From Gemmatimonadota bacterium (GTDB lineage Bacteria > Gemmatimonadota > Gemmatimonadetes > Longimicrobiales > Gaopeijiaceae): a stretch of 64,000 nt of DNA. The notes below the pieces were generated by a model. The model saw nothing but the letters and a program-made list of their open reading frames with translations. It did not search any database and was not told the origin of the DNA. The stretch lies in assembly GCA_040882465.1 (NCBI GenBank), contig JBBEBG010000029.1, positions 1 through 64,000 on the forward strand. Reading direction: 5' to 3'. Position 1 is the first letter of the stretch; every line of letters begins with the position of its first letter. The position numbers were made by a program, and so were the translations under genes. Shown here in pieces: positions 21,830 through 30,935 of the stretch.

Positions 21830-23413
21830 ATGTTCGATCCACTTCAGTCGAAAGCTCGGGTTCTCCTTTACACGCTCATCGCCGTCGCCCTCGGAGTCGG
21901 AGGGGCATCCGCCCTCGGCTGGAACAGCCTGACGGCGAGCCCCACGATCACCCTCAGCCCCCAGGTTGCGGACGCGCAGGTGCAACCTGCACTGGACCTG
22001 AGCGACGCGTTCGTGAACCTGGCGAAGGTCGTGACCCCCGCCGTGATTCGAATCGAGGCGGAACGGCCGGGGAACGGGCAGGTCATCACCCAGATGCCGG
22101 ACCAGATTCCCGAGCAGTTCCGCGACTTTTTCGGGCCCTTCGGGTCGCCGCAGGACCCGAACGCCGAGCCGCTCCCGAACATGGCCGGGGGAAGCGGCTT
22201 CATCGTGTCGCCCGACGGATACATCCTGACGAACGATCACGTCGTGGCCGACGCGACCCGGATTCGCGTCTTCCTCTCGGATCGCCGGGAATACATCGCC
22301 GAGGTCGTCGGAACCGATCCGCTCACCGATGTCGCGGTGATCAAGATCAATGGCGGGGACCTCCCGACGCTCAGCATCGGGAGCTCCGCATCCCTCCGGG
22401 TCGGGGAATGGGTTCTGGCGATCGGGAATCCGGGGCTGGGCGGGCCGGGATCTCAGCTCGACTACACGGTGACGGCCGGGATCGTGAGCGCGATGGGACG
22501 TCGCCTCCCCGTGATCAGCGACGGGCTCCGCCGCAACGGCGAAGAGGAGGAGACCTTCAGGTTCGCGATCGAGGACTTCATCCAGACGGACGCGGTGATC
22601 AATCCCGGCAACTCGGGCGGTCCTCTCGTGAACGTCCGAGGTGAGGTCATCGGGATTAACTCCGCGATCGCGTCGCAGACCGGATACTACCAGGGGTACG
22701 GCTTCGCGATTCCCATCGATCTCGCCCAGCGCGTGATGGAGGACCTGATCGAGTTCGGTGAAGTGCACCGCGCCTACCTCGGCGTGCAAATGCGTCCCGC
22801 CGACGCGGTGGACGCGGAATATTATGGGCTCCCGCGGACGACCGGCGTTCTGGTCCAGGAAGTCCCAGCGAATGGCCCCGCCTCCGCGGCCGGACTCCAG
22901 CCCGAGGACGTGATCGTCGCGGTGGACGGAGAGGATATCGAGCGCTCCGCTCAGCTCCAGTCGCTCATCGCACAAAAGCGGCCGGGCGACGAGGTCAGGG
23001 TTCGCTTTTACCGGGGCGGACGCGTACAGGAACTCGATATCCGCCTCGGCGAGGCACCACTCCAGCCGCGCGTGGCGCAGGTTCCGGCCGCGACACCGAC
23101 TGTGCCGGCCTTGCTCGGTTTGGAATTTCGGCCGCTCGACGCCGCGGCGGCGCAGGAGCTCGGGTACTCCGGCCCGGGAGGCGTCGTCATCGGCTCGGTG
23201 AGCCCGGCGGGTCCCGCCGTTCGCCAGGGAATCACGGGCGGGGAGAAGGTCCTCCAGATCGGGCGCGCGCGCGCCGGCGATCGAGAGCCGGTAAACTCGC
23301 TGGAAGACGTGAACCGGATCCTCGGAGACCTCGGCCGCGGCGAGATCGTGTCGCTCCAGCTCCAGCGCCCGGACGTCAACCCCTTTGTGGTCAACTTGCG
23401 CGTCCCGGAGTAG
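21830..23413 (+). CDS. HtrA/DegP-like periplasmic serine protease
   Basis: A 527-residue Do-type protease for misfolded envelope proteins. An N-terminal membrane segment (about 11-30) exports or anchors it. The trypsin-like domain shows the triad H137 (TNDHVV), D167 (LTDVAV) and S262 (GNSGGP). Two PDZ domains follow (about 295-390 and 420-520). ATG is at 21830. It follows dnaK by 108 bp, past a GC hairpin. The content of this neighbourhood is protein quality control. Confidence 0.94.
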   Translation: MFDPLQSKARVLLYTLIAVALGVGGASALGWNSLTASPTITLSPQVADAQVQPALDLSDAFVNLAKVVTPAVIRIEAERPGNGQVITQMPDQIPEQFRDFFGPFGSPQDPNAEPLPNMAGGSGFIVSPDGYILTNDHVVADATRIRVFLSDRREYIAEVVGTDPLTDVAVIKINGGDLPTLSIGSSASLRVGEWVLAIGNPGLGGPGSQLDYTVTAGIVSAMGRRLPVISDGLRRNGEEEETFRFAIEDFIQTDAVINPGNSGGPLVNVRGEVIGINSAIASQTGYYQGYGFAIPIDLAQRVMEDLIEFGEVHRAYLGVQMRPADAVDAEYYGLPRTTGVLVQEVPANGPASAAGLQPEDVIVAVDGEDIERSAQLQSLIAQKRPGDEVRVRFYRGGRVQELDIRLGEAPLQPRVAQVPAATPTVPALLGLEFRPLDAAAAQELGYSGPGGVVIGSVSPAGPAVRQGITGGEKVLQIGRARAGDREPVNSLEDVNRILGDLGRGEIVSLQLQRPDVNPFVVNLRVPE

Positions 23414-23458
23414 TCCGGATCGGCAGGCAGTCCCGGAACGTTCTCCCCGCCGGCGCCC

Positions 23459-23487
23459 GGGGGGGGGGGGCCCCCCCCCCCCCCCCC
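23459..23487. repeat. G12-C17 homopolymer block
   Basis: Twelve G are followed directly by seventeen C, then G and five more C, and another run of eight C lies at 23505-23512. The G/C block is self-complementary and can form a hairpin of up to about 10 bp. It lies in the 148-bp gap between htrA and tRNA-Leu, where it could end htrA transcription. Long homopolymers are also a common place for assembly errors, so the exact length should be read with care. Confidence 0.6.
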
Positions 23488-23561
23488 GCCCCCGCGCCTT
23501 TATTCCCCCCCCGGCGCACGGTTATCTTTTTCCCTGGCGCGGCCTTGGCGCTGACCGAAAC

Positions 23562-23644
23562 GCGAAAGTGGCGGAACTGGCAGACGCGCGAGACTTAGGA
23601 TCTCGTGGCCTTGGGCCGTGGGGGTTCGAGTCCCCCCTTTCGCA
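23562..23644 (+). tRNA. tRNA-Leu (anticodon UAG)
   Basis: The acceptor stem GCGAAAG (23562-23568) pairs with CTTTCGC (23637-23643), followed by discriminator A. The T arm is GGGGG-TTCGAGT-CCCCC (23620-23636). The D arm carries TGGCGGAACTGGCAGACGC. The anticodon loop ACTTAGGA contains TAG, so it reads CUA and possibly other CUN leucine codons. A long variable arm (CGTGGCCTTGGGCCGTG) is typical of leucine tRNA. CCA is not encoded. It stands between htrA and tig. Confidence 0.95.
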
Positions 23645-23685
23645 CTCTTCCGTTCGGCGGCCGTTCACCCCTGATCCGGACCGTG

Positions 23686-24951
23686 ATGGCGATCGACGTG
23701 TCGAGGCTTCGGGTGTCTGTGGAGGAAGGGGAGCGCTGGCGGCGCACCCTCCGCATCACCGTGCCCTCGGAGATCGTTCAGGCGGAGCGTCGGGCCGCGA
23801 TGAAGAAGCTCTCGTCGGGTCTCAAGCTCCCTGGCTTCCGGGCGGGCAAGGTCCCTGAGGCCGTATTGGAGAAACGCTTCGGCCCGGCCGTCGAGCAGGA
23901 GCTCCTCGACCGGGTAATCGGCGAAGCGTATCGAAGCGCCCTGCGCGAGCAGGCTCTCCGTCCCATCAGCGACGGCGAAGTCGGCGAGGTGGAATACCAG
24001 CCCCAGGCCGACCTCACCTTCCGGATCTCCTTCGACGTGGCCCCGGTGGTGAAGCTCGCGCGACTGGGCGGGTTCAAGGTCGAACGCCCTTCCCTCCCCG
24101 TTCCCGACGAAGACGTGGACAAGGTGCTCGAGCGGATCCGAGAGCAGAAGGGAACCTGGGTCCCGGTCGAAGAGGAAGGGACCCCGAGCACGGGCGAGCG
24201 TGTGAGCGTCCGGATCGAGAGGCTCGACGCGGAAGGGGAAGAGCCCCGGCGTTACGAATTCGTCCTGGGCCAGGGAGAGGCGATCCCCGAGGTCGAGGGC
24301 GCGATCGGCTCTCTCGCCGTGGGGAGTTCGGGTGAGTTTATGATTCACATCCCCGCCGACTCGGGCCCAGAGGCCGCTTCGGCGGAGGAACGCCGCCTCC
24401 GGATTAACCTGGACGGACGCCAGCGCCTCGAGCTTCCTCCCCTGGACGACGCCCTCGCGAAGGCCGCGGGCGAGTTTCAAACCCTGGAAGAGCTCCGCTC
24501 CCGCGTTCGGGAAGACCTCCTCTCGGAGGCGAAGAGAGAAGAAGAGGCGCGGCTGAGGGCCCTCCTCGTGGAGCAGATCGTCGCCGCGAATCCCTTCGAG
24601 GTTCCGGAATCCATGGTGGACCAATTCGTTCGCTCGGCCCTCGGAGATCCCAAGGAGGTCCCGGAAGAGCGCTTCGCCGAGGTGAAGGAACAGCTTCGCC
24701 CACGGGCGATCCAGGCGGTGAAGCGCTTCCTCGTCGTGAACGAGGTCTCGGAGAGCCGTGGCCTCCGGGCCACGGAGGAAGAGGTGGACGCGCGAATCGA
24801 GGAGCTCGCGAACAAGGGCCGCACAAACCCGTCCGACCTTTACGCCCGCCTCCAGAAAGCCGGGCATCTCGAGCAACTCGAGCGGGAGATCACCGAACGC
24901 AAAGTCTTCGACTTCCTCAAGGGGGAGTCCAACCTCGTCGAGGCCGCCTGA
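23686..24951 (+). CDS. tig: Trigger factor
   Basis: A 421-residue ribosome-bound chaperone and peptidyl-prolyl isomerase. The N-terminal ribosome-docking signature GFRAGKVP is at about residues 45-52. The FKBP-like PPIase domain follows (about 150-240), then the helical C-terminal arms (about 250-415). I start at the ATG at 23686, giving MAIDVSRLRVSV; the frame is open upstream into the tRNA, which cannot be coding. Next come clpP and clpX, the order seen in many bacteria. Confidence 0.95.
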   Translation: MAIDVSRLRVSVEEGERWRRTLRITVPSEIVQAERRAAMKKLSSGLKLPGFRAGKVPEAVLEKRFGPAVEQELLDRVIGEAYRSALREQALRPISDGEVGEVEYQPQADLTFRISFDVAPVVKLARLGGFKVERPSLPVPDEDVDKVLERIREQKGTWVPVEEEGTPSTGERVSVRIERLDAEGEEPRRYEFVLGQGEAIPEVEGAIGSLAVGSSGEFMIHIPADSGPEAASAEERRLRINLDGRQRLELPPLDDALAKAAGEFQTLEELRSRVREDLLSEAKREEEARLRALLVEQIVAANPFEVPESMVDQFVRSALGDPKEVPEERFAEVKEQLRPRAIQAVKRFLVVNEVSESRGLRATEEEVDARIEELANKGRTNPSDLYARLQKAGHLEQLEREITERKVFDFLKGESNLVEAA

Positions 24952-25003
24952 GCGGAGGCCGCCGGCCTCCCGGGTTGCCTGAAGAAAACAACGGACACAC
25001 CGG

Positions 25004-25639
25004 ATGCCGATTTATCCCCCCTATGTGATCGAGCGGACGAGCCGCGGCGAGAGAAGTTATGACATCTTCTCGCGGCTCCTCATGGACCGGATTGTTTTCC
25101 TCGGAAGCCCCGTGGACGACACCGTCGCGAATATCATCATCGCCCAGCTCCTTTTCCTCGATGCGGATGATCCCGAGCGCGACATCTACCTATACGTCAA
25201 CTCCCCCGGGGGGAGCGTCTACGCGGGACTCGCGATTTACGACACGATGCAGCACCTACGCGCCCCCGTCGCCACGTTCTGTGTCGGAATGGCGGCATCC
25301 ATGGGCGCGGTTCTCCTCGCCGGGGGCGCGGACGGAAAACGAAGCGCCCTCCCGAATTCCCGAATCCTCATTCACCAGCCTTCGTCGGGCTACCAGGGGA
25401 CCGCCGCGGACATCGAGATCGCCGCGAAAGAGGTCCTCAGCATCCGCGAGCGGCTGAACCAGATCCTCGCGCACCACACCGGCCAGACCACGGCGAAGAT
25501 CGCCGACGATGTGGACCGCGACTATTTCATGAGCCCGGAGGACGCCAAGGCCTACGGCCTGATCGATCGAGTCCTGGCACACCGGGACGAAGTCGGAAAA
25601 CCTCGTGACACGGAGGAAGGTGCCGCCGGAGGTTCGTGA
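25004..25639 (+). CDS. clpP: ATP-dependent Clp protease proteolytic subunit
   Basis: A 211-residue serine protease that forms the two-ring chamber served by ClpX. Catalytic Ser is S99 in GMAASMGA and His is H124 in [11 protein letters not shown]; the Asp lies in the DRDYF motif near residue 171-175. The N terminus [20 protein letters not shown] is the usual start of the mature chain, so the propeptide is very short. It is 45 bp before clpX and forms one operon with tig, clpX and lon. Confidence 0.97.
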   Translation: MPIYPPYVIERTSRGERSYDIFSRLLMDRIVFLGSPVDDTVANIIIAQLLFLDADDPERDIYLYVNSPGGSVYAGLAIYDTMQHLRAPVATFCVGMAASMGAVLLAGGADGKRSALPNSRILIHQPSSGYQGTAADIEIAAKEVLSIRERLNQILAHHTGQTTAKIADDVDRDYFMSPEDAKAYGLIDRVLAHRDEVGKPRDTEEGAAGGS

Positions 25640-25684
25640 TCCGGAGCATCCCCAACCGCGCGACCGGAGAACGGAAGGGAGCCC

Positions 25685-26941
25685 ATGTCCACTGACAAGC
25701 ACCTGCGCTGCAGCTTCTGCGGGAAGTCCAAGGACTCGGTCCGGAAGTTCATCTCGGGCCCCAGCGTCTACATCTGCAACGAGTGCGTCGCGCTCTGCAA
25801 CGAGATCCTGGCAGAGGAAGAGGAGCGGATCGCGCCCGAAGCGGCAGTCCGGACGCTGACCCCGCGCGAAATCAAGGATACGTTGGACGAGTACGTGATC
25901 GGACAGGACGACGCGAAGAAGGCTCTCTCCGTCGCCGTTTACAATCACTACAAGCGGGTGAACCACCAGGGGATGCTGGACGATGTGGAGGTCGAGAAGG
26001 CGAATATCCTCCTCCTCGGCGCCACCGGTGTCGGCAAGACCCTCCTCGCTCAGACGCTCGCGCGCACCCTGAATGTCCCCTTCACGATCGCGGACGCAAC
26101 GACGCTCACCGAAGCCGGATACGTCGGCGAAGATGTGGAAAACATCCTCGTGCGGCTCCTCCAGGCGGCGGACTACAACGTCACCGAGTGCCAGCGAGGG
26201 ATCATCTACATCGACGAGATCGACAAGATCTCGCGGAAGTCGGAGAACCCCTCGATCACACGGGACGTCTCGGGCGAAGGTGTGCAGCAGGCCCTCCTCA
26301 AGATCCTCGAAGGGACCGTCGCTTCCGTTCCCCCGCAGGGCGGACGGAAACATCCCCAGCAGGAATACATCCAGATTGACACGCGGAACATTCTCTTCAT
26401 CTGCGGCGGCGCCTTCGACGGGCTCGAGAAGATCGTGGAGGGGAGAATTGGACAGCGCCGGATCGGCTTCGGAAAAGTGGTATCGGAGGGCGAGGAAGAG
26501 ATGCCCGAGGTGGACCGCGAGTTCCTCCTCGCCCACACCGAGCCCGAGGATCTCCAGCGTTTCGGTCTCATTCCCGAGCTCGTAGGCAGGCTCCCGGTGA
26601 CCGTGGCGCTGGAGGAGCTGGACGAAGAGGCGCTCGTGCGGATCCTTCAGGAGCCTAAGAACGCCCTCATCAAGCAATACACGAAGATGCTCGCGCTCGA
26701 GGGAATCGGCCTCACCTTCGACCCCGAGGCCATACGCGCCGTGGCCCGCAAGGCGCTGAAGCGCGGAACGGGGGCACGAGGGCTCCGCGCCGTGATCGAG
26801 TCCATCATGCGGGAGGTGATGTTCGACGCCCCCTCGCGCGAGGACATTCGGGAGGTCGTGGTGACACCCGAAGCCGTCGAAAAGGGGATCACTCCCCTCC
26901 TCGTCTTCCACAATGAACCGAAAAAGAAGAAGGAGGCGTGA
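25685..26941 (+). CDS. clpX: ATP-dependent Clp protease ATP-binding subunit
   Basis: A 418-residue AAA+ unfoldase. The N-terminal zinc-binding domain has C9, C12, C31 and C34 (CSFCGKS...CNECVALC). Walker A is GATGVGKT, and the pore loop region and the ClpP-docking IGF-type loop (here RRIGFGKV at about 258-265) are present. The C-terminal sensor-2 segment reads [15 protein letters not shown]. It delivers tagged proteins to the ClpP encoded just upstream. Confidence 0.97.
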   Translation: MSTDKHLRCSFCGKSKDSVRKFISGPSVYICNECVALCNEILAEEEERIAPEAAVRTLTPREIKDTLDEYVIGQDDAKKALSVAVYNHYKRVNHQGMLDDVEVEKANILLLGATGVGKTLLAQTLARTLNVPFTIADATTLTEAGYVGEDVENILVRLLQAADYNVTECQRGIIYIDEIDKISRKSENPSITRDVSGEGVQQALLKILEGTVASVPPQGGRKHPQQEYIQIDTRNILFICGGAFDGLEKIVEGRIGQRRIGFGKVVSEGEEEMPEVDREFLLAHTEPEDLQRFGLIPELVGRLPVTVALEELDEEALVRILQEPKNALIKQYTKMLALEGIGLTFDPEAIRAVARKALKRGTGARGLRAVIESIMREVMFDAPSREDIREVVVTPEAVEKGITPLLVFHNEPKKKKEA

Positions 26942-26993
26942 CCTCGGCGCCAGGACTGGACAGACGTAGCAAGGAACTCTTCATGAGGCACCG

Positions 26994-29435
26994 ATGGACG
27001 ACGTGACGTCCACGTCACCCCCTCCGGCGCTCCCCGAGCGCCTTCCCACTCTCGCGCTCCGCGATCTCGTCTTCTTCCCCTCGATGGTCCTCCCCCTCCT
27101 CGTGGGGCGCGCTCCGTCCGTGGCGGCTCTGGAAGAGGCGACGAAGGGCGACGGAGACGGTCTACTCTTGCTGCTGGCCCAGCGAGATCCGGGTGCGGAG
27201 GATCCGACTCCGTCCGAGCTCTATCGGGTCGGAACGGTGGCGCGCGTCGTGCAATCCACTCCCCTTGCCGACGGGACCTGCCGCGTCGTGTTCGAGGGGC
27301 TCCTGCGCGCGCGTGTTCGGGAATTCCAAGCCGGGCCGGGACCACTCCACGCGGAGGTTATACCCCTCACCTATCCGGACGCCGCGGGGTCGGGCGGGCC
27401 ACAAGGTCAGGCCATCGTCCGCCGGGTCGAACGCATCTTTCGCGAATACGTCCACCTCCACCCCGACCTCCCCTCCGATCTCGCGAGCTTCCTCGCCGAC
27501 ATCGGGGCGCCGCCGCGGGCTGCCCACATGGTCGCGGGACACTTGCTCGTAGGGGCGCCCGAGAAGCAGGCCCTTCTCGAAGAGGAGACGCTCGAAGGAC
27601 TCTTCGCCCTCCTTCTCCAACTCCTCGAGCGCGAAGTCGAGATCCTCCAGATCGAGAATCAACTCGACCAGGAGATGCGGCGGAAGATGGACGACGACCG
27701 TCGCCAGCACTACCTCACGGAACAGCTCAGGGCGATTCAGAAGGAGTTGGGGTCGGGGAGCCCCGAATGGGAGGACCTGGAAGCGACGCTCGCCGCCGCT
27801 TCTTTGCCCGAAGCCGCGCGGGAGCGCGCGGAGCGGGAATTCGAGCGGCTCCAGCGGATGAACCCAGTCGCCCCCGAGGCCACCGTGATTCGCTCCTACC
27901 TCGAATGGATTCTCTCCCTCCCGTGGAACGAGCGCACCCGCGACAACCCCGACGTGGCCCATGCGCGCGCGGTCCTCGAGGAGGCCCATTTCGGCCTCGA
28001 CGAAGTCAAGGACCGGATCCTCGATCACATCGCGGTCCTCTCCCTCGTCGGTGAGCTCCAGGGTCCGATCCTCTGCCTCGTCGGACCCCCGGGCGTCGGA
28101 AAGACCTCCCTCGGGCGAAGTATCGCCCGGGCGCTGGACCGCCGCTTCGTCCGAGTCGCGTTGGGGGGCGTGCGCGACGAGGCCGAAATCCGTGGGCACC
28201 GGCGGACCTATGTGGGAAGCCTTCCCGGGCGGATCCTGCAGGGAATCCGTCGCGCCAAGAGCCGGAATCCGGTTTTCCTCCTCGACGAGGTGGATAAGTT
28301 GACCAAAGACGGGCACGGCGACCCGTCCGCCGCTCTCCTCGAAGTCCTCGATCCCGAGCAGAACCGCACCTTCCAAGACCATTATCTGGAGCTCGAGTTC
28401 GACCTCTCCGAGGTCTTATTCGTAGCGACCGCGAATACGTTGGTCGGCATCCCGGATCCCCTTCGGGATCGGATGGAGGTCATTCGCATTCCAGGCTACC
28501 TGGACACCGAGAAGCGCAGCATCGCGGCCCAGTTCCTGATTCCCGAGCAGCTTCGGCGGCATGGGCTGGAGCCGGAGAGGATCACGATCCCCGGCGACGT
28601 GGTGGGTCGCATCGTCGAAGATTACACGCGAGAGGCAGGTGTGAGGGAACTCGACCGCCTTCTCGCGCGGATCGCGCGAAAACAGGCGAGGCGGCTCGCC
28701 GAGGGCCACATCTCTCCGGGAGAGGCGGTGCGCATCGAGTCGTCGCACCTCGGCGATCTCCTCGGGCCCCCCAAGCACCTCAAGACCGGCCTGGACGGCG
28801 GCATCGAACGGATAGGGATCGCGACGGGGCTCGCCTGGACGACCGCCGGCGGCGAAATCCTGGAAGTCGAAGTCTCGGTCGTCCCCGGGTCGGGCCAGAT
28901 CCAGCTCACGGGTACCCTCGGAGACGTGATGAAGGAGTCCGCGGTCGCGGCGGTCACCTACGCCCGGTCGCGCGCCCGGGAGCTCGGACTCCGAGCCCAA
29001 TTCCACCGCGAGGTGGATCTTCACATCCACATCCCGGAGGGAGCGACTCCGAAAGACGGGCCCTCGGCGGGGATCACGATCGCATCCGCCCTCGTGTCGG
29101 CTCTCACCGGGACTCCCACCCGCCCGGACGTCGCGATGACCGGAGAGATCACGCTCCGCGGCCGCGTTCTCCCGATCGGGGGCCTCAAGGAAAAGGCAGT
29201 GGCGGCACTCAGGAACGGGATGCACACCGTGATCATTCCGGCGGGAAACGCCCCGGAGCTCGAGACCCTCCCCGCGGAAGTCCGGGAGCGCATCACCTTC
29301 CACGCCGTTGACCGGATGGACCAGGTCCTCGAACGGATCTTGGAAATCGTGCCCGGAACAGGCTTCGCCACCGGGTCCCTCATGAGCGAGCTGGTCGGCG
29401 GCTCGGCGGATCCCGGCGCGCGGCTTTCGCAGTGA
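26994..29435 (+). CDS. lon: ATP-dependent Lon protease
   Basis: An 813-residue LonA-type protease. The N-terminal substrate domain (about 15-210) is followed by a coiled coil, the AAA+ domain (Walker A GPPGVGKTS, Walker B FLLDEVDK) and the protease domain with the dyad S691 (PKDGPSAG) and K734 (GGLKEK). The start is ATG at 26994. The last codons overlap the GTG start of engB by 4 bp (GTGA), so translation of the two is probably coupled. Confidence 0.97.
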   Translation: MDDVTSTSPPPALPERLPTLALRDLVFFPSMVLPLLVGRAPSVAALEEATKGDGDGLLLLLAQRDPGAEDPTPSELYRVGTVARVVQSTPLADGTCRVVFEGLLRARVREFQAGPGPLHAEVIPLTYPDAAGSGGPQGQAIVRRVERIFREYVHLHPDLPSDLASFLADIGAPPRAAHMVAGHLLVGAPEKQALLEEETLEGLFALLLQLLEREVEILQIENQLDQEMRRKMDDDRRQHYLTEQLRAIQKELGSGSPEWEDLEATLAAASLPEAARERAEREFERLQRMNPVAPEATVIRSYLEWILSLPWNERTRDNPDVAHARAVLEEAHFGLDEVKDRILDHIAVLSLVGELQGPILCLVGPPGVGKTSLGRSIARALDRRFVRVALGGVRDEAEIRGHRRTYVGSLPGRILQGIRRAKSRNPVFLLDEVDKLTKDGHGDPSAALLEVLDPEQNRTFQDHYLELEFDLSEVLFVATANTLVGIPDPLRDRMEVIRIPGYLDTEKRSIAAQFLIPEQLRRHGLEPERITIPGDVVGRIVEDYTREAGVRELDRLLARIARKQARRLAEGHISPGEAVRIESSHLGDLLGPPKHLKTGLDGGIERIGIATGLAWTTAGGEILEVEVSVVPGSGQIQLTGTLGDVMKESAVAAVTYARSRARELGLRAQFHREVDLHIHIPEGATPKDGPSAGITIASALVSALTGTPTRPDVAMTGEITLRGRVLPIGGLKEKAVAALRNGMHTVIIPAGNAPELETLPAEVRERITFHAVDRMDQVLERILEIVPGTGFATGSLMSELVGGSADPGARLSQ

Positions 29436-30037
29436 AAATCCGGAGTGTCGAGTTTTCGGGGACCGTCATGGATCCCCGGGCAGCCTTTCCCGGCGATCTC
29501 CCTCAGGTGGCGTTTTCGGGGCGGTCGAATGTCGGAAAGTCCTCGCTCATCAACGTTCTTCTCGAACGAACGCAGAAGAAGATCGCACACGTCTCGGCCA
29601 CGCCGGGAAAGACTCAGGGACTCAATTTCTACCGGGTGAACGCCCGGTTTTTCCTGGTGGACCTTCCCGGATTCGGTTTTGCCAAGGCCCCTTTCGCCGT
29701 GCGCGAGAGCTGGAAGAAGCTCGTGGAAGGGTACCTCGCACGGCCGGATGGCCCGAAGGCCGTGGTCCATCTGGTTGATATCCGGCGCGATCCGACCGAA
29801 CATGATCTGGTGATGCTGGACTATCTCGCGGGGGTGGGGATCCCCGCTCTCGTCGTCCTCACCAAGATGGACAAGCTCACCAAGTCCCAGGGGAAGAAGC
29901 AGGTGACCGAGCTGACCGAAAAGCTGGGGCTGGATCCCGAGCAGATCGTCCCCTTTTCTTCGGTGACGCGCGAGGGGCGGGAGCCTCTCCTCGACGCGAT
30001 CGCCTCCCTTCTCGGGCCGGGGAACGAGGCCGAGTGA
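29432..30037 (+). CDS. engB: Ribosome-assembly GTPase EngB/YsxC
   Basis: A 201-residue GTPase needed for large-subunit assembly. G1 is GRSNVGKSS, the G2 threonine lies in ATPGKTQGLNFY, G3 is DLPGFG, and G4 is TKMDKL. The GTG start overlaps lon by 4 bp and the GTGA end overlaps the next gene by 4 bp. lon followed by engB is a common bacterial order (as in Bacillus lonA-ysxC). Confidence 0.95.
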   Translation: MKIRSVEFSGTVMDPRAAFPGDLPQVAFSGRSNVGKSSLINVLLERTQKKIAHVSATPGKTQGLNFYRVNARFFLVDLPGFGFAKAPFAVRESWKKLVEGYLARPDGPKAVVHLVDIRRDPTEHDLVMLDYLAGVGIPALVVLTKMDKLTKSQGKKQVTELTEKLGLDPEQIVPFSSVTREGREPLLDAIASLLGPGNEAE

Positions 30038-30705
30038 TTCCGGCCCCGCGGCTCCGTTTCCTTCACCGGTGCGCCGCGATGCTGGCGGCCGCCGCGGGAG
30101 CGGGGTGTGGACTCCTTTTCCCGGGCAACCCGGACCCCGCGCCCGCTCGATCACCCTCGGCGGCCCTTCCCGCCGACCTGCCCCCCGACGCGGAAATTCC
30201 CGTGGGAATGGGGACGCTGCTTCAGGAGGAGATCTCCCTCGCTCTGCGCAGAGGAGAGCTCCAGATCCTCGTGACTCCCCTCGAAGAATCCATCGTCCGG
30301 CTTACGGCCCCCGACACCTACGAGCGACTTTCGGCACTCGGGCGGGGTTATCAGGACATCTTCGTCGAACGGACCGGCTCAGCCGTACCCTTCGAGCTCT
30401 TCCTGGTCTCGCTATTCTCCGAGGCCGTGGAAGTCGCGTTTGAACCGGAAGCGCTGAACCTTGTCAACCGCGCGCTTCGTTACCGCCCCGTGGACATCCG
30501 ACCCCTGACCCCGGACTGGGACTCGCGGCGCGTCCTCCCCCGCCAGACCTCGATGGCCGTGTACGCCTTCCCGGGCGACCTCGACTTCCAGCGGCCGACG
30601 GAGGTGGAATACCAGGAAGTTAGAAGCCGCGAGTGGGAACGTGTCCTTCCGCTCCTCGAGCGGGAGCGGTCCCGACTGCGGTCGAGGACGCCAGCGCCGA
30701 ACTGA
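30034..30705 (+). CDS. Putative lipoprotein of unknown function
   Basis: A 223-residue protein. The N terminus has a signal peptide ending in a lipobox (AGAGC, C25), so it is probably lipidated and attached to a membrane. The mature part is mixed charged and hydrophobic, with no family I recognise; a conserved-looking segment lies at about 80-150 (VRLTAPDTYERLSALGRGY). GTG start overlaps the engB stop by 4 bp, so it is the last gene of the tig-clpPX-lon-engB run. Function cannot be inferred from this context alone. Confidence 0.75.
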   Translation: MIPAPRLRFLHRCAAMLAAAAGAGCGLLFPGNPDPAPARSPSAALPADLPPDAEIPVGMGTLLQEEISLALRRGELQILVTPLEESIVRLTAPDTYERLSALGRGYQDIFVERTGSAVPFELFLVSLFSEAVEVAFEPEALNLVNRALRYRPVDIRPLTPDWDSRRVLPRQTSMAVYAFPGDLDFQRPTEVEYQEVRSREWERVLPLLERERSRLRSRTPAPN

Positions 30706-30775
30706 CGGCAAGGCGATCGGGGCACCCTGGAACGACTGAGGGAAGCCCAATCCCCACATCCCCTGCATGTTGCCG

Positions 30776-30791
30776 TGGCACGGAATTCGCG
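30776..30791 (+). promoter_or_regulatory. Sigma-54-like promoter upstream of the beta-helix gene
   Basis: TGGCAC-GGAAT-TCGC has the -24 GG and -12 GC elements ten bases apart, as sigma-54 requires. The -24 box is perfect and the -12 box has one mismatch from TTGC. The expected start is near 30802, leaving about 134 nt of leader before the ATG at 30936. Confidence 0.45.
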
Positions 30792-30820
30792 TGACAAGAC
30801 GGGGCCGAAGCCCTGGTTAC

Positions 30821-30870
30821 GCAGGAAATTCCGTCCCCATCGCATCCGTGCGACGGAACAGATTCCCTGC
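30821..30870 (+). other. Long stem-loop in the leader of the beta-helix gene
   Basis: An outer stem GCAGGAAAT / ATTCCCTGC (one mismatch) encloses TTCCGTC / GACGGAA and a small CGCA/TGCG hairpin, giving a 50-nt two-part structure between the sigma-54-like promoter and the gene. I cannot match it to a known riboswitch. The remainder of the 30706-30935 gap shows nothing else. Confidence 0.45.
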
Positions 30871-30935
30871 TCGGGGTCAGGTCTTTCCGATGTTCACCGG
30901 GGGGGTCGGGGGATCATCGGTTGCGGGAGGCTTCC

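Noticed and set aside
30706-30935. Cyclic-di-GMP or other known riboswitch before the surface gene
   Set aside because: The hairpin does not carry the conserved GEMM bases; I could not match it to a known class.
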